64,000 nt of DNA from Albula goreensis (lineage: Eukaryota; Chordata; Actinopteri; Albuliformes; Albulidae): NCBI GenBank assembly GCA_022829145.1, contig CM040744.1, positions 10,795,718 through 10,859,717 on the forward strand. Direction: 5' to 3'. Position 1 is the first letter of the stretch. Every line of letters starts with the position of its first letter. Both the position numbers and the translations under genes were made by a program. The notes below the pieces were generated by a model. That model was not told the origin of the DNA, did no database searches, and worked only from the letters and a program-made list of their open reading frames with translations. Positions 35,066 to 47,227 of the stretch are shown piece by piece.

Positions 35066-35769
35066 CCTTCTGTACTGATGCTCTCTTCTGCTGCCTGCCT
35101 TTTAACAAAGAGCTTCTTACCTTCTCCGCCTTTGTTTTTACTAAGCCTTAGGAGGCTCACACGAGGGATCGGTCGGCCATTGTCCCTGCTCTGTTTAACC
35201 CACAAGAGGAGAATGAACATGCCCCTTCACCTCACTCCAAGCATATAAGACACTTGAAAACAGGAGAGTCTGCATTTTATGCATGTGTTGTCCCTGCTGT
35301 TGCTTTTATTCTTCAATTTCAGAAATCACAAAACAGTGAAAACAAAACTAATTTTGTGTGAGAAACCAAAAAAGCACAAAAGCAAGACGTAACCGATGAT
35401 TCTACTTTCATGGAGAAAAAATGAGGTGAGGAAAATGAACACTTGATGAAATGCGTAAGTGAAAGATGATTAAAAAGCAAACGGTATGCAGAATGAATTG
35501 GATGCTAAGATTTAGCACAAAGGTCATACAACATTTCAAAGTGTGTTTTTTAAGATCAAATTTCTCTAACATTTTCCATGTTTCCCCTCTTTGTCATGTA
35601 TTTCTTGTTTTGTTCCTACTCTTGCTGAACCAAAGCTAGCCATACCCGGAAAGGAAAGAAACATCTATCGCATCTCATAGGAACAGATGTGGATAAAAAT
35701 AAAAAAAAATAAATGACTGTACAATACAATCAGAACTGACGAAAAAGAAAGTACCAAAAATATTAAACA
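35066..35769. other. Non-coding stretch, no gene seen
   Basis: A-rich sections around 35330-35480 and 35690-35760. Nothing recognised. Confidence 0.4.
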
Positions 35770-36475
35770 CAAAAGTCTGGAGCCCTCCATCTGAAGCCTG
35801 CTACATCTCTCTTGTTTCAGGCCCAGCGGTTTCTTTCTCTATGTAAATACACGTACGCTGGGGGAGTAACAGTTGCCCTGAGTCTCGTTTCATTAGGGGT
35901 GTTTGAAAAGGCCCCGTTTCATTAATGTCTATAATCCATCAGCAGGAGCTTATTACGCTTTTCGCAGGTGCACCACTGTTTGTTCAGATTCCTGCAGGGG
36001 ACAGTGAGGTAATTAAACATCTAAAGCCCTTCACATTACACAGTGGCCCATTCACCCGCCTGCCAAAAAGTCTCCCCCAAGTTCAAATCATTTGAGCTTT
36101 AAAGACCCCAGATTTATTTCTAAACAGCTGAGCTGGTGATTCCGCTCTCCATTCATTCCTTGTTCGGCCAAGACAGCTTTTCAGATCTCTTTATGTGGTC
36201 CTGCCAAGGAGCAGCCCAATTAAATTTCACATCGGTCCCTAAGAAAGAAGATGGGTTTGCCAGAACCACAGATTCACAGGCTTATTGTTCTAGAGCATTC
36301 TTAAGCTGGGGCATCTGTTGTTTTAACTGCACACCATTGTTTGTGGCAGTAGATGTTCTGAATGGGATGTTGGCTTGGATGGGAGATGTTTCAGATTTGT
36401 CTACTGTACCCGTGTCAGCAGGAACAAACAACTCAGCAATGCTTCATGAGTTTATGGAAGGTTTGATTCATTAGT
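35770..36475. promoter_or_regulatory. Candidate conserved non-coding block
   Basis: About 700 bases of unique-looking, balanced-composition DNA containing many TTAAT/ATTA words (GTTTCATTAATG near 35918, GTAATTAAAC near 36010), a CCAAT word near 36217 and E-box words. A plus-strand frame of 112 codons (36136-36474) starts inside it. Its translation shows no domain and no flanking splice sites I would trust, so it is not called a gene. Resemblance to multi-species conserved enhancers is impressionistic. Confidence 0.3.
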
Positions 36476-37672
36476 TCTGCTAAAGAACCTCAGTTCTTTG
36501 TGACAAATGGCACAATATGGAATTTACGGCACAACATTGTGGACCAAAGTTTGCGTATTTCTTTATCAAATACATAGTGATGACCACAGATAAACCCAAT
36601 GAATGTTTTTCTATGGCATTCATTCATAATGAAGTGTGCTCTCATTTGGTTTCTCTCACACTTCTAAAAACATCTCCTTGCACCACTATCACCTGGGTAT
36701 GGCACCTTCCTGCACAAGCTGCAGAATATTTCTATACAGCTAGTTAAATGACCCAATTAATTCATAGTGAACAGCAGTGAGTCAGGTTTCACACAGATGA
36801 ATGGCCTGTCACTGCATGTGACAACTGCACATAAAGAAGACAAAATGCAAGAGGAAATCGGAGTGTTTCATATAACATGAGCACATTACTCTGAAATTTA
36901 AAAAAAGATATGCTGTGATGAAGGCATATTTATTATTAGGCTGTATATTTATTCTACCCTAATTTACAACAACATAAAACCTGGTTTGAAATGCCATAAT
37001 AGAAAAGGGCTGCAAAACTCAGATTCTGCAGCCATTCTGTTTTGCAGCATTTGTTTCAACAAAATAGCCAAGCTTAATTAGCCAATTAGCCAGACATACC
37101 TACCTAGGTTTGCTCATTTATTAGGCTACTGTAAAGCTTTCCAGCTGAAGATAAAAGAACATGCTTTGAAAATGGCTGTTTAAATAATATAATGGGATAA
37201 TTAAACAATTAAGAGCTGAAGTCAGGACACAATCCAGCAAAATATTGGCCATCCTTGAACACTCCTATAAAAAGACATAAAGAGGTCATAGATACCATTT
37301 TGATGTCATGCAATAATTCATTTATGGACTCAGATATCTGTCTCAAAGCATTATGCGCATGGTATTATTACCCAGTTCTTCTGTTTTTGCCATTGATAAT
37401 GAGAAACATACAAATGAGTTCATTTTCTAATGTGAAACCTAGTTTACTTCTTCCAGGATGAAAGTATCCAGGTTAATCTGAACACCATCAATTGTGTATA
37501 TTGGCTTTTGTTCCAGGACCTTATTTTTCTGGACATCTGTATGTATCACTTCTGGTTCCTTCCTCTATGCAGCCCCAGTGAAAAGCTACACACCAAGGGT
37601 AATTAAAAATGGCATGTAATCATGAACACATCAGTCTTTGTTGAACTATCTAATTGATTGTTTGTTGATCTT
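36476..37672. other. Non-coding stretch, no gene seen
   Basis: AT-rich, no recognised features. Confidence 0.45.
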
Positions 37673-37703
37673 TCTATCTATCTACCTACCTATCTACCTG
37701 TCT
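37673..37703. repeat. CTAT/CTAC microsatellite
   Basis: Seven to eight tetranucleotide units alternating CTAT and CTAC, slightly interrupted. Confidence 0.75.
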
Positions 37704-38449
37704 TTGACCCAAGCAAACTACCTAACTGCCCTTGGCTCACCTTCCTGCTGAAACCTGTCGCATAGCCGTAATGCTGAAAAGTCTGCAGTCAACTCTGAAA
37801 CTCAAGGTCAATAGCGTGTATCCTTAAATTTGTGCAAACTCTGCTATTTCCAAATACAGCGACCAGCTCTGCTGCTGCAGCAACAGTGCCAGCTAAAGTG
37901 TTGGTAAATTACAGGGGGCTATAGACACAAACAGTGTTCATTAACTGATGAGGCAAGGATGTCCTGCCAAATGAATCCATAACGCCCCACCCAGCAGGCC
38001 TTCCTGGATACAAATGACCTTGACACAGTGCCGATTCATAGCACACAGCACAATACTACGCAATACACAATATACTGTGTGTATGATTTCATCACATAAA
38101 TCAACTATAATGTACAAGCATCAAAAATAATGAAAGGCTTTAATCATGTTAGTTCAGTTTTCTAATTTATGAAATGGTTACTTGTTATGGACCAGGCCAA
38201 CAATGTTTTTGTCCATCAGTATAGTGGGAAGATGACAATATTTTCTTTATTATTGACGCATTACTCTTTAATATCCTGCAGCCAAAAGTTATATTTCTCT
38301 CATGTGAGGTGGTAAAGCCAATTTTGAGCTCTTGTTTACAATAACATTAAAGTACTTTTTGTTTTGAACTATCTGTACTGTTCCACTTCATTAAATGCAT
38401 AAAAGGCCTGTTTCACACAAATCACTTGTGAAATGATGGTAGCTGGTTC
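37704..38449. other. Non-coding stretch, no gene seen
   Basis: Nothing recognised. Confidence 0.4.
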
Positions 38450-39235
38450 TTTCCGTTTTGTTATATTTCCCATAAAATATGGCTTCCATTGAGTCTTGCT
38501 GTGAAGCACATCGGTATTTATGTTTCAACTTTGCGTGAAGTGAAAGGGCTTAAAGTAGTCTGCCGCTGCAGCAGCAACAAAGTTGTTACGAACCCAGGGA
38601 GAGATACAAGACAATTTTCATAATAATTGGATGGTTGACATTTCACTACTTTTATATTGAGGAGAGGAAGAAAGGGAGATTTGTGCAAACACTTTAAGGA
38701 TCGGCAGTGCTTTCAGCTCATGGAGGTGAATGAAGAGCATGAAATAACAGGCTGGCCGCCCACCTACCTGTCAGCAGGCTATTAAATCTGGGAAGATGAA
38801 GTGCAGCCCTGAGGTATCAGACTAAAACGAAATTATTCTCTCCATCACAATTCCCATACACACACAGTAGTGCAGACTGCAGAGATGAGGATTCCAAAAT
38901 ATTACAGAGGATCCAAGAGGGCAAGGCATGAATTTGCTTCACTTTGAGTTTTTCTTCTCTATGCTTTAGTCTCCCATCTGGTTATGCCTGTGAGTCCAAA
39001 AGTGTGGATCCTGCAGAATGTAATGATGGATGGACGTGATTAAGCCACCGAAACACAGCGGGCAGCTGTTAGAGAGGAGACATTTTGGCACAGCAGGCTG
39101 TCAAAAAAGTGTGGGTTATTATCTCGATTTGCATTTCATGTTTTTTTTTTGGATGTAGACAAGCGTTATTGGGTGTGTTCATTGTTTAGGAAAAGAATTG
39201 TTATCATTTGAAATGCAAGCCCTAATGGAGATTGC
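38450..39235. promoter_or_regulatory. Candidate conserved non-coding block
   Basis: Two adjacent unique-looking sections (38480-38860 and 38880-39230) with balanced composition, CTGCCGCTGCAGCAGC near 38560, TAATAATTGG near 38622, TTTGCATTTCAT (minus-strand octamer-like) near 39128 and no repeat ends. Enhancer function is inferred from appearance only. Confidence 0.28.
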
Positions 39236-39255
39236 GTGATTGCAGACGACAGTAA

Positions 39256-39288
39256 CCCCCGCCCCCCCCCCCACCCCCTTCCCACCCA
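39256..39288 (-). repeat. Poly-C tract (G-quadruplex potential on minus strand)
   Basis: Five C runs, the longest of ten or more, in about 33 bases (with one CpG). Minus-strand G-quadruplex and plus-strand i-motif potential. It may also be a sequencing-error hotspot. Confidence 0.75.
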
Positions 39289-40772
39289 GGACTACAGTCC
39301 AGCAGGTCCTTCGGCCCCCACTTTATGTCGCTAACAATCTCAGATATGAGGACCAATCCTCAATAGCTCTGGTCATTGCAGTGATTTGCCGGTTCTGGTT
39401 TTCTAAGGCCAGGCTGGAATGAAAGCTGTAAGACACTGTGGAATGATAAGTTTGTATGGCTGCAAGCCCAAGGAGAGACAAAAAAAAGAAAAGTATCTGT
39501 TCCAGGTCAATGTGAGGCAACTAGAGGATATTTCATTATCCAGCACTGCCAAGCTATCTCAGCACAGTACAAACATGATCAATAGTATAATAATACTAAA
39601 TGAATAGTGTAATCAACTTGGATGGTAGACAAGAGACACCTATATGTACTTGTGAATAATGAATTTTGCAAGTAGTAAGAAATTATAAACATTGGTGTCT
39701 GGTGACTGGATGTCCAGCACTGTATAATGAACAACTTGGCCAAAATTATTATTCTAACCCTGGCATCATTAAAATGCTAATTTAAAGCTATATATCAGCA
39801 AGCAAGATCATAAAGATAAAGTTTCCAAGTTGCCTTTTATTTTGAAAATAACTGTGTAAGTACCGTTCTGTGGTGTTTTCTGAAAAAATAGGTTATCAGG
39901 TATGGGTAAAAGCAGTTGCTGGATTATGCCGAATGCATAAATATCATGTATCTCTGAGACAAACACACAGCACAAGTCCATTCCTCCTTTTATTCAGTTC
40001 TCCGTACCCTTACATAAGGCTGTCATTGGGAACTCGCAACAACATTGCAGTGATTCCTCACGTATACTGCAAATAGCCTCTAATCCTGTTTAGCCGTGGA
40101 ATGCAGCAAATACGAAAAGATGCTTGAGAGGTTTTTGTGGTATTTTCTAGAATACCAGTCTGTGGCTTTTCACTCTGAAGGGAATAAAAACAAAAACTAG
40201 ATTCAAACGAAAATTGACCTTTTTTTCCTTCCTAATGGCAACCGAGTTCCTTCAATTATTTCTTCCTGAGGCAAATGGCATTTTTCTGTCCTATTTTTAT
40301 ATCAGAGGAGATGAAATCAAATGATTTGGAAAGTATTGAGTGCAATTCAATTAGAAAATGAAAAGCACTGTTGACCATCCACAGCTTTGAACAACTGTGA
40401 ATCATTTCTGACAGTAGTTCTATTATACATGAAACATATGGAGGTCTCCACAAAACTCTAGGGGTGACAGCAGCAGTATTATCAGTTAAATGGTCTGTCA
40501 TTCTCATAAGAGTTTGTGAAAACCCTTGTGTTATCATTGTAATTATCCTTTGTATTGCTTTGAATACTTTTTTAAAGCATTAAACTACATGCTAGTTTGC
40601 TTCTTTATCATATTCAAAGGACCTCAATTTTTTACAGGAAATATGGGTGTGAACAAAGGAAGTGATGTATCTTGTTCCCACAGCTCAACTTTTAGCCATA
40701 TGGCAGCCAATAAATGTACAATATGCTTAGGGTCACCTATCATCTAGTATAGATGGACCTAAATATCTACCT
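39289..40772. other. Non-coding stretch, no gene seen
   Basis: AT-rich; no recognised features. Confidence 0.45.
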
Positions 40773-40984
40773 GCATTAACATTACATTACTGTCATTTAG
40801 CTGACGCTTTTATCCAAAGCAACTTGCAGTTGATTAAACTAACCAAGGGCCAATCTCCCCTGGGAGCAATGTGGGGTTAAGGGCCCAACAGCAATGGTGT
40901 TCTTGCTGTGGCTGGACTGGGACTTGAACTGCCAACTTCAGGAGTCCCAGTCATGTACTTTAGCCACTAGGTTATAGGCTGCCC
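40773..40984 (-). mobile_element. tRNA-derived SINE with UnaL2-type tail, nearly complete
   Basis: Read on the minus strand, the element starts with a tRNA-like head. The A-box-like TAACCTAGTGGCTA (complement of 40961-40974) and B-box-like GCAGTTCAAGTCC (complement of 40920-40932) would make an internal RNA polymerase III promoter. A body follows, then the tail. The tail has GCTTT-GGATA-AAAGC (complement of 40806-40820), the perfect hairpin with GGATA loop that UnaL2-type LINE reverse transcriptases recognise, a GTCAGCTAAATGACAG-like word and TAATG-type units (40773-40790). Length of about 210 bp is usual for such SINEs. I could not identify a clear target-site duplication. It is the least decayed retroposon in the window. 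Confidence 0.85.
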
Positions 40985-41919
40985 CTACTTACGATCTTCG
41001 ATCAAAATGATCCAGATACACTGTTCAATCTTATTCCTTTCAATGCTGCAGTGACTCATACGTAGTGGACATATCTGAACCTATGTCGAGCAGCATATTA
41101 ATAAGGGGTGAGTCCCAGAGAAATCTTACTAGAGTGTGTCATGGGTCGATAATGTGAAAAATCCAGCATTATTTCACTCCGATTTGTAATACATATTTTT
41201 ATAGCAATTTAATGCATTGCATTTTGTGGGAGTAACTTATGTATGTTTGTGTTGGATTTGGGTATGTGTCAGAGGTTATGTCTCAAGAGCTCATGTGAGG
41301 TAGTAAAGATTTGAAAACTGTGAAGCACATTTAAATTGGCTCTAGACATAAACTCAGGCACACCAGTGACATCCTATCACATATCCCACACTTTTCCCTC
41401 AAGTGTAAAAGGATAGGTTGATAACCACATTTATCTTTGCTTTGAAATTAAAGTCAAAGATTGCTTGAGGGTGCACTCCAGGTAACTTTACCTCCTAATG
41501 TTACTTAAAGAGATACTCAAATGGAAGCACAAAGTGTTGATATTGGAGTTCACAGAAATATTTGGAAAAATAACACCGCCTTATTTTCTCAGTAAAGTTG
41601 TGAACAGGATAGCTGGAACATACACAACAGAACATTGAAAATCATTTGATGAGGAAGTGAGGAAATTGACTTGTACGGCACACACTATTAACTGACATGT
41701 CAGTCTGGTTCATTGTGCATCACCTTTTTAAACTGGATGTGATATATACCTGAAAACATCAGAATGAGTCAATTGGGCCTTCAAATGAATATTTATTGCA
41801 TGTATCCAAAAAGTACAGTGACATAAAATTACAAATTCAATTTTTCTTGTTGTATTATATTGAATATTTGAATTAAAAGCTTTGAATTTCATTCTGAGTA
41901 CCACAATTTACTGATGTTC
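40985..41919. other. Non-coding stretch, no gene seen
   Basis: AT-rich. A let-7-like 10-mer at 41296-41305 was examined and rejected. Confidence 0.45.
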
Positions 41920-42310
41920 TACCATGTTGTATTAATTTCCAGACCTTTAATTAACAGGCCCGTTACTAAAGCAAAACATTTTCCATTTCCCTTCTTGATC
42001 GATAATTGCAAAGCACATAACATAATTGCTCCAACTTTCATCAATTTTAAACAATTCCAAATGAGCTTTGGCTCTGTGAAAAAAACAAGAGAGATGAAAA
42101 GCAAGGGCAGAGCCAAAGGCCGCCAGCGTCTGTGTTTACCATCAATGACGAAAACAGATTTTGCGGGCCTGCTCCTTGTCGTGTTTTGAGGCGGTGAGAG
42201 AGCACAGGGCCGACCGCGAGTTGATGAGCTTCCGTGTGAGCAGACAAACCCTCTTCTTCCTGTCCCACTCAACCCAACCCCAAATCCTGCTCATGAGCTT
42301 CCCGGAACCA
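41920..42310. promoter_or_regulatory. Candidate conserved non-coding element
   Basis: Starts with homeodomain-type TTTAATTAAC (about 41945) and GATCGATAATTGC (about 41997), then unique-looking sequence with CpG words from 42115 to 42240. Frames overlap on both strands (up to 117 codons on minus, 41919-42272) without any recognisable domain. Such paired long frames come from balanced composition rather than coding. Assigned by appearance. Confidence 0.3.
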
Positions 42311-43359
42311 TTGGCAGATGTGGAGACAGGGGCGATGGCGGGGGGTGGAAGAAGGGGGGCTTGTTCTACACTCAGAACTCACATTTTAGCATGAAAAAAG
42401 ATTACCATGGCTTACCCCTGTCATGTGTATTTACATATAAAGAAGGAAGGGATATATCTGCTTTAGCATCCTGCCAATCAGATTGTTTTGCGTGGGGGTG
42501 AAAAGGCCACTGAAATATGTAATGTTGTGGTATTTCACAAGCCTCTTGTGGGATGAAATCCTCTTTGCTTGAAAGGGTTATCGCCGCTGAAAAAGCTGCA
42601 GTTCAAAATAAGCTTGCTGTCTAATATTAGCACTATTCTCACTGTTGACACTGATGCTTTTTTTCCACACCGATTTCTTTTGATTTATTTAATCGATTAC
42701 TTTCTACATGTCTCATTTTAACAAGCAGTTGATAAAGTTGATCATAGTAAATTTGAAAAAAAAAGAAAAAATGTAGCCTATAAACAGCCAAACTTATGGT
42801 GAAGTTGAATTATTTTGTATATTTTTCGAATATGTTCATTTGAAAAATGCTGTAGCAACACACTGCATTGACTACTGCATTTTGCACAAATGCATGTCTT
42901 TCCAACACCCACACATCTCAAGATGCAGATACTGCTGTATGCTTTGGAATGTATGAGTTCATCTTTAAGCATGTATCTGTTGGGTCAAACCCCCTGAAGT
43001 GACACACGTTCCAAAATTAAAAAGCAAGCGTTTTCACCCCTCACTTTTTATTTGTGTCACGTTTTAAATTTAAAATTTAAGCTCCATATGTAAGGCCACC
43101 ATTCACCAACTGTGCATTGCCACAGCTTCAGGACATTTTTACAGTGTGATTTCTGTATGGAGTGTCTGATTGATTAGTTAGCAATCTGCTGAAAAATAGC
43201 CTCTGATCCAACAGGTATCTGTTCTCTTCAGTCTAACAATATCTCTTTGATAGTATCAGCAGCTTGCATCATTGACCACAGGAGAATGGCCAGGCTTCAG
43301 GCTTATAGAATGTGGTTTGGTGACACAGCATGTATAAGTGCTCGGAGAATATCATAAAA
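42311..43359. other. Non-coding stretch, no gene seen
   Basis: Includes a G-rich word near 42335 and an AT palindrome (TTAAATTTAAAATTTAA near 43065-43081). Nothing else. Confidence 0.4.
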
Positions 43360-43810
43360 TATATCACATTTAAATTTTTGGCAAGAGCTCTTCCTAAAAC
43401 TCCGCTGGGGCTTGTTTTTGGATGTGACTCTTGGAATGAGTGGTTGACTCATATAGCCGCATTCTTGCAAGTATAAAATAATGGTAATCATTAAAAGGAA
43501 GTGAAATGAGTTATCTTCATGACACTGCCTGGTCAATTACAGATGACATAACTAGGCGAAGCCTCACTCAAAAAAGAGAAATTGGAGCTTCTTATTCACT
43601 GATGGATAAACCCATGCCTTCTCAGCTGCCCAGCCCTGCTTTTGCAAATCCATGCTACGTTGAGAAATACGGAGTAAAAATAACCAAGGCCATTATTTAT
43701 TTTACATTTCTTCGCTTGTCGTACTCGCTGCCCTGTGGGGGAATGCACTGCCCCCTGCTCTGCGCTGACATACTTTACACTGTGAGTCACTGTGACTCAG
43801 GCACTGATTT
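43360..43810. promoter_or_regulatory. Candidate regulatory element with CTCF-like core and AP-1 palindrome
   Basis: Unique-looking block. At 43748-43762 the complement reads CAGAGCAGGGGGCAG, matching the CTCF core AGGGGGCAG with an imperfect left half. About 20 bases on, TGAGTCACTGTGACTCA (43783-43799) is a perfect palindrome made of two AP-1 sites. A plus-strand frame of 109 codons (43506-43835) crosses the block but has no domain. The two adjacent motifs make an insulator or stimulus-responsive enhancer plausible; neither is demonstrated. Confidence 0.38.
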
Positions 43811-45089
43811 CAGTCTGACTGCAAATATTCTCTGACCTTACCTTTGAATAACAAATATAAGCAGTTTTTACATTCTTTTACATTCTTTCAAAGCATGTCT
43901 TCTCTTATTTTCAGGGACTACTGCAAAAATTATTTAACCAATAAAAAGGGGAAAAAATACAGTAGCACTAAGTTAAATTTCTTAGTTTTAAGGACATGGC
44001 TGTTACTTCGAATCTTTACCTCATACCTCATACTAGCACCTCATTAGCACTGACTTCAATAGCGTCAACTGAAACATGTGATGACAGCAGGCAGTATTGC
44101 TGAGAGTGAAAAGCCCCATCACTCCATTTTCAGTTGAGTACTGTGAATAGAATACCTGAGATGCTGTGCGACAGTATATTCTCATAGGAGATTGGGCTCC
44201 TCTTTCTGTTTACGGATCCGCTCCCCCTGGCACCACACGGCCTTTCTTCTGCCTGCACACCTCCAGGGTAATGGGTCCTTTCACTGCACAGCTTCTCCCT
44301 GTCAACACGGCAACAGGTCGACTGCCTGGCGCTACACCAGGAACATATCGCTCATAACCCGACTTTGAGAGAAGGAAAAAGAAAAAAAAACAGCGTGTGA
44401 ATTGTCATGCGGCCTACATTTACTGAGCATTTGCAAGTCAAAAAGTGAAGTCGCATACTTCACAGACAGTATTAATTTCGAATGGACGGCATCTGTGTTT
44501 TGTAAGTGGTAAAGACTTCTCGTTTTATGACTCAACTCCAAATGGAGGAAATGTAATTTCTGTCAGTGTTCTCTTGCTCTAGAGAATTTGGTTTCTTGCA
44601 GCATGCATAACATTCAGCCACCTTTGCTTTTAGCCTTTTAAAGTCTAAGCAACAGTAAGCGAGCTCAGTCTCTATGATATTCATTTTAAGACAGCCATGA
44701 CAAGTGAATGTATCTCATCAGTAGGAATCTTCGGCTTTAACGCACCTGAAACCTTTGTGGATTTCTTTGTTTGAAGTCCACTCTGCTGTAGTCAATAGCA
44801 CAGCTGGCTTTACATCTTTAAAATGAATATGCATTTTTGTTATCTTTATCCCAAAAAATGAATCATTATTAATCATTATAAACTGCATACATTATGCATA
44901 TTTTACATCTTCAGTAGCATTTATTAATCTGCAACTATTGTTTACTTTGAATACCTCATCAAGAGAAATGAAAGACCTGGAAATAATTTGCATCTGAAAA
45001 GGTGAACCTCATTGTACTCTGTTTTTACAGATAATAACATCCTTCTTGTACACCTCTGTCAGCTCAATCTGGATTATCTTTATGCCTTT
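43811..45089. other. Non-coding stretch, no gene seen
   Basis: AT-rich except for 44190-44350, which is GC-richer. No recognised element. Confidence 0.4.
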
Positions 45090-45425
45090 CTACTCTTCTG
45101 CCTATTGTTGGGAGAAACATATTTCTGGCACAATATCAGTGACAGCGTTTTGTGCTTTAAGCTGTCATTCTTCCAGGCAGCTAGTGGAGTGAGACGGTGA
45201 CTTGTGAGGCAATAGAGAAAGTCATTTGAAGGGACACACACAGCCCTAAATATTACGAGAAGGAGTCCTACCATCTGGGGGAAGATAAGAATCCAATTTA
45301 TCGTAGGATCGCATTGCGCAGGACGTGGGGGGCATAAATCGGGCTCTCTGCCTCAGTCAGGCGGCGGACTTTACATATTATTTCAGCAGCCAATGAATGT
45401 CCACAAATGTCCTCAACATTGCTTT
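45090..45425. promoter_or_regulatory. Candidate conserved non-coding element
   Basis: Unique-looking sequence with an E-box-like CAGCTAG, CpG words (GATCGCATTGCGCAGGACG near 45307) and an inverted-CCAAT/CCAAT word near 45391. No repeat signature. Assigned by appearance. Confidence 0.27.
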
Positions 45426-47211
45426 TCAGTTTTTTTTCCTCTGGATTGATAGTTGCAATTGTTCTAAGCAAGTTTCATTATTCCGTATACCCTAGCCTGC
45501 AGGCATTAGTTTTCTTTTTGTTCACACATGTCCCGACTTGACAAGAATCCAGTCACAGGAGATTGGTGGTCTTCATTAAAACATCAAAGCGTAGTCACTC
45601 TCATACTTTTTCCGGAAGTGAACATTCAATTGAACTTTGATTGAGCAATGAAAGCAACGACTATATTTCTTTATATTAAAACACATGATGATGTGTTATA
45701 ATGACTTTACTTTGTTGAGAATTTAAGCTGTTAGCTTTAAAGGTTCCCAAAGTAAAAGAGCTGAAGGAAATCGTGGGGTCATATGTACTCTTAAGGTTGC
45801 CCGGAATAGATGTGTACGACAATCCGAATCTGAAAATATTATTAACTCCCGCATCACTCCCAGCCTCTGAAGCGTCTGCTTAATTTGTGTGAATTCCCAG
45901 AGGGCAACCAAGCTGTAAACATGTGAGCCGAACAAAAATCTGTGGTAATATAATTATTTCCCACCACTTACTGCAAATTACATTTTGGTTTAATTACTAC
46001 TACTGATTAATACATAATTGTTGATTAATTATTTATCTATTGTCATGCTTTATGAATGCTTTATATAGATTACAACGCATGCAATTGAAGTATAATGCAC
46101 TATAATGAATATAAAGTACATTATAAAAGTGTAATAGGGTCAGACTATAATAAACAAGAGAAGGCAAGTTCAGGGTAGAATGCCATATGATATCCTCAAT
46201 TCTTTGCTGTATTCAATGGCCAAATGATTGCCAGGTAAACTGATTTTAACTTCATCATTGGTATCTCTCTACAAACATGGATACTTGTACCCCATGCAAT
46301 GAGGAAAAAAATCAATATGGGTGTATAGCCATGCAGTTTTCTTTTGCCTTCCTCAAATGTATACGCTGGCTAGCTTTCTGTTTTTCAGACTGTGGAATGA
46401 CCAGGTTTTTAAGTTCAAAAGAGTAATCAGCGATATCAGTTTCAACCATCAAAGCCAAATTTCTCAAAATTACCTTACTGTACGCATTTAAACATTTCTG
46501 GTTATTTTCTATGTTTCAACATGACTGTGCACCCTTTGTCCTTAGATTAAATCAGATTTTTCTACCCTGGACACAGAGTGGAGGTCACACAGGTTGATCC
46601 TTCAAAATACATCCCTCTTATCTACTGCAATAAAGTTAAAAATAGAGGGGAAAAACAGCATGTACTGAACTTGCTTTTGGGATTTTGGGTAATCAAGTGA
46701 GTGGCAACCATTGAAAGTATGCTGTGTATAACTTTGAAATGAATATTAAATTGGAAGCACATTTGCAGCAAAAATGGAGTTATTGCTATAGATTATGCTA
46801 AACCACTCAACTGGCCTCATTCATCAAGCGTGAGCTGAAAGAATTTGATTGTAAATGTTAGTAAAAGTATTTTTTTTTTGTAAGCCAGTTTGTCCGTTGT
46901 AACCATTATACCTCGGCCTTGGTCATCCCTTGTCCAGATACTCCACTGCACAGACAATTAAATAAAATGTGTTTTTTATTGTATTGCCATTAACTAGAAC
47001 CTTGCCTCAGTTACTGAGAAGTTTTCTCAGTCTGCTCTTTACATTGCCTGCTCTGGATTTCCAAGCTCCTCCTATGGAATTTTAGAAGTGTCAAATATGC
47101 TCTCTAATTCTGTGGACACACTTCTCTTTTATAACAGACTGGTGTTAATCAGTATTCAGATATGAACTAACACTGTGTCTATGCAAATGTAATAAATTCA
47201 GCTGTCTCCAT
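45426..47211. other. Non-coding stretch, no gene seen
   Basis: AT-rich with a small inverted repeat AACACAT/ATGTGTT at 45680-45697. The GC-richer piece at 45750-45910 might be functional, but nothing specific is visible. Confidence 0.4.
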
Positions 47212-47227
47212 TTACATGTACATGTAA
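47212..47227. repeat. Perfect 16-bp palindrome TTACATGTACATGTAA
   Basis: Self-complementary over 16 bases, containing two ACATGT hexamers about a central TA/GTAC core. An octamer ATGCAAAT lies at 47181-47188, about 25 bases upstream. ACATGT half-sites are loosely p53/E-box-like (CATG core), but no exact factor match is claimed. Confidence 0.75.

Noticed and set aside
34852..35220. Longest frame in the window (122 codons, minus strand)
   Set aside because: It runs through the G-run and C-run tracts, has no domain or splice context, and its composition follows the simple sequence.
36136..36474. Plus-strand frame of 112 codons with a Cys-containing hydrophobic stretch
   Set aside because: No family resemblance, and no convincing splice sites or neighbouring exons; kept only as part of a candidate conserved block.
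37911..37920. CAGGGGGCTA resembling a CTCF core
   Set aside because: The left half of the motif is absent (ATTA in place of CCA-type bases).
41296..41305. TGAGGTAGTA, identical to the first ten bases of let-7
   Set aside because: The match stops after ten bases and no complementary let-7 star arm occurs nearby, so there is no precursor hairpin.
41919..42272. Minus-strand frame of 117 codons
   Set aside because: A 91-codon plus-strand frame overlaps it, no domain is recognisable, and balanced composition explains open frames on both strands.
44223..44235. Possible CTCF core near CCCCCTGGCAC
   Set aside because: The key C of the AGGGGGC core is missing (AGGGGGAGC on the complement).
45680..45697. 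AACACAT/ATGTGTT inverted repeat
   Set aside because: Seven-base arms in AT-rich DNA are expected by chance.
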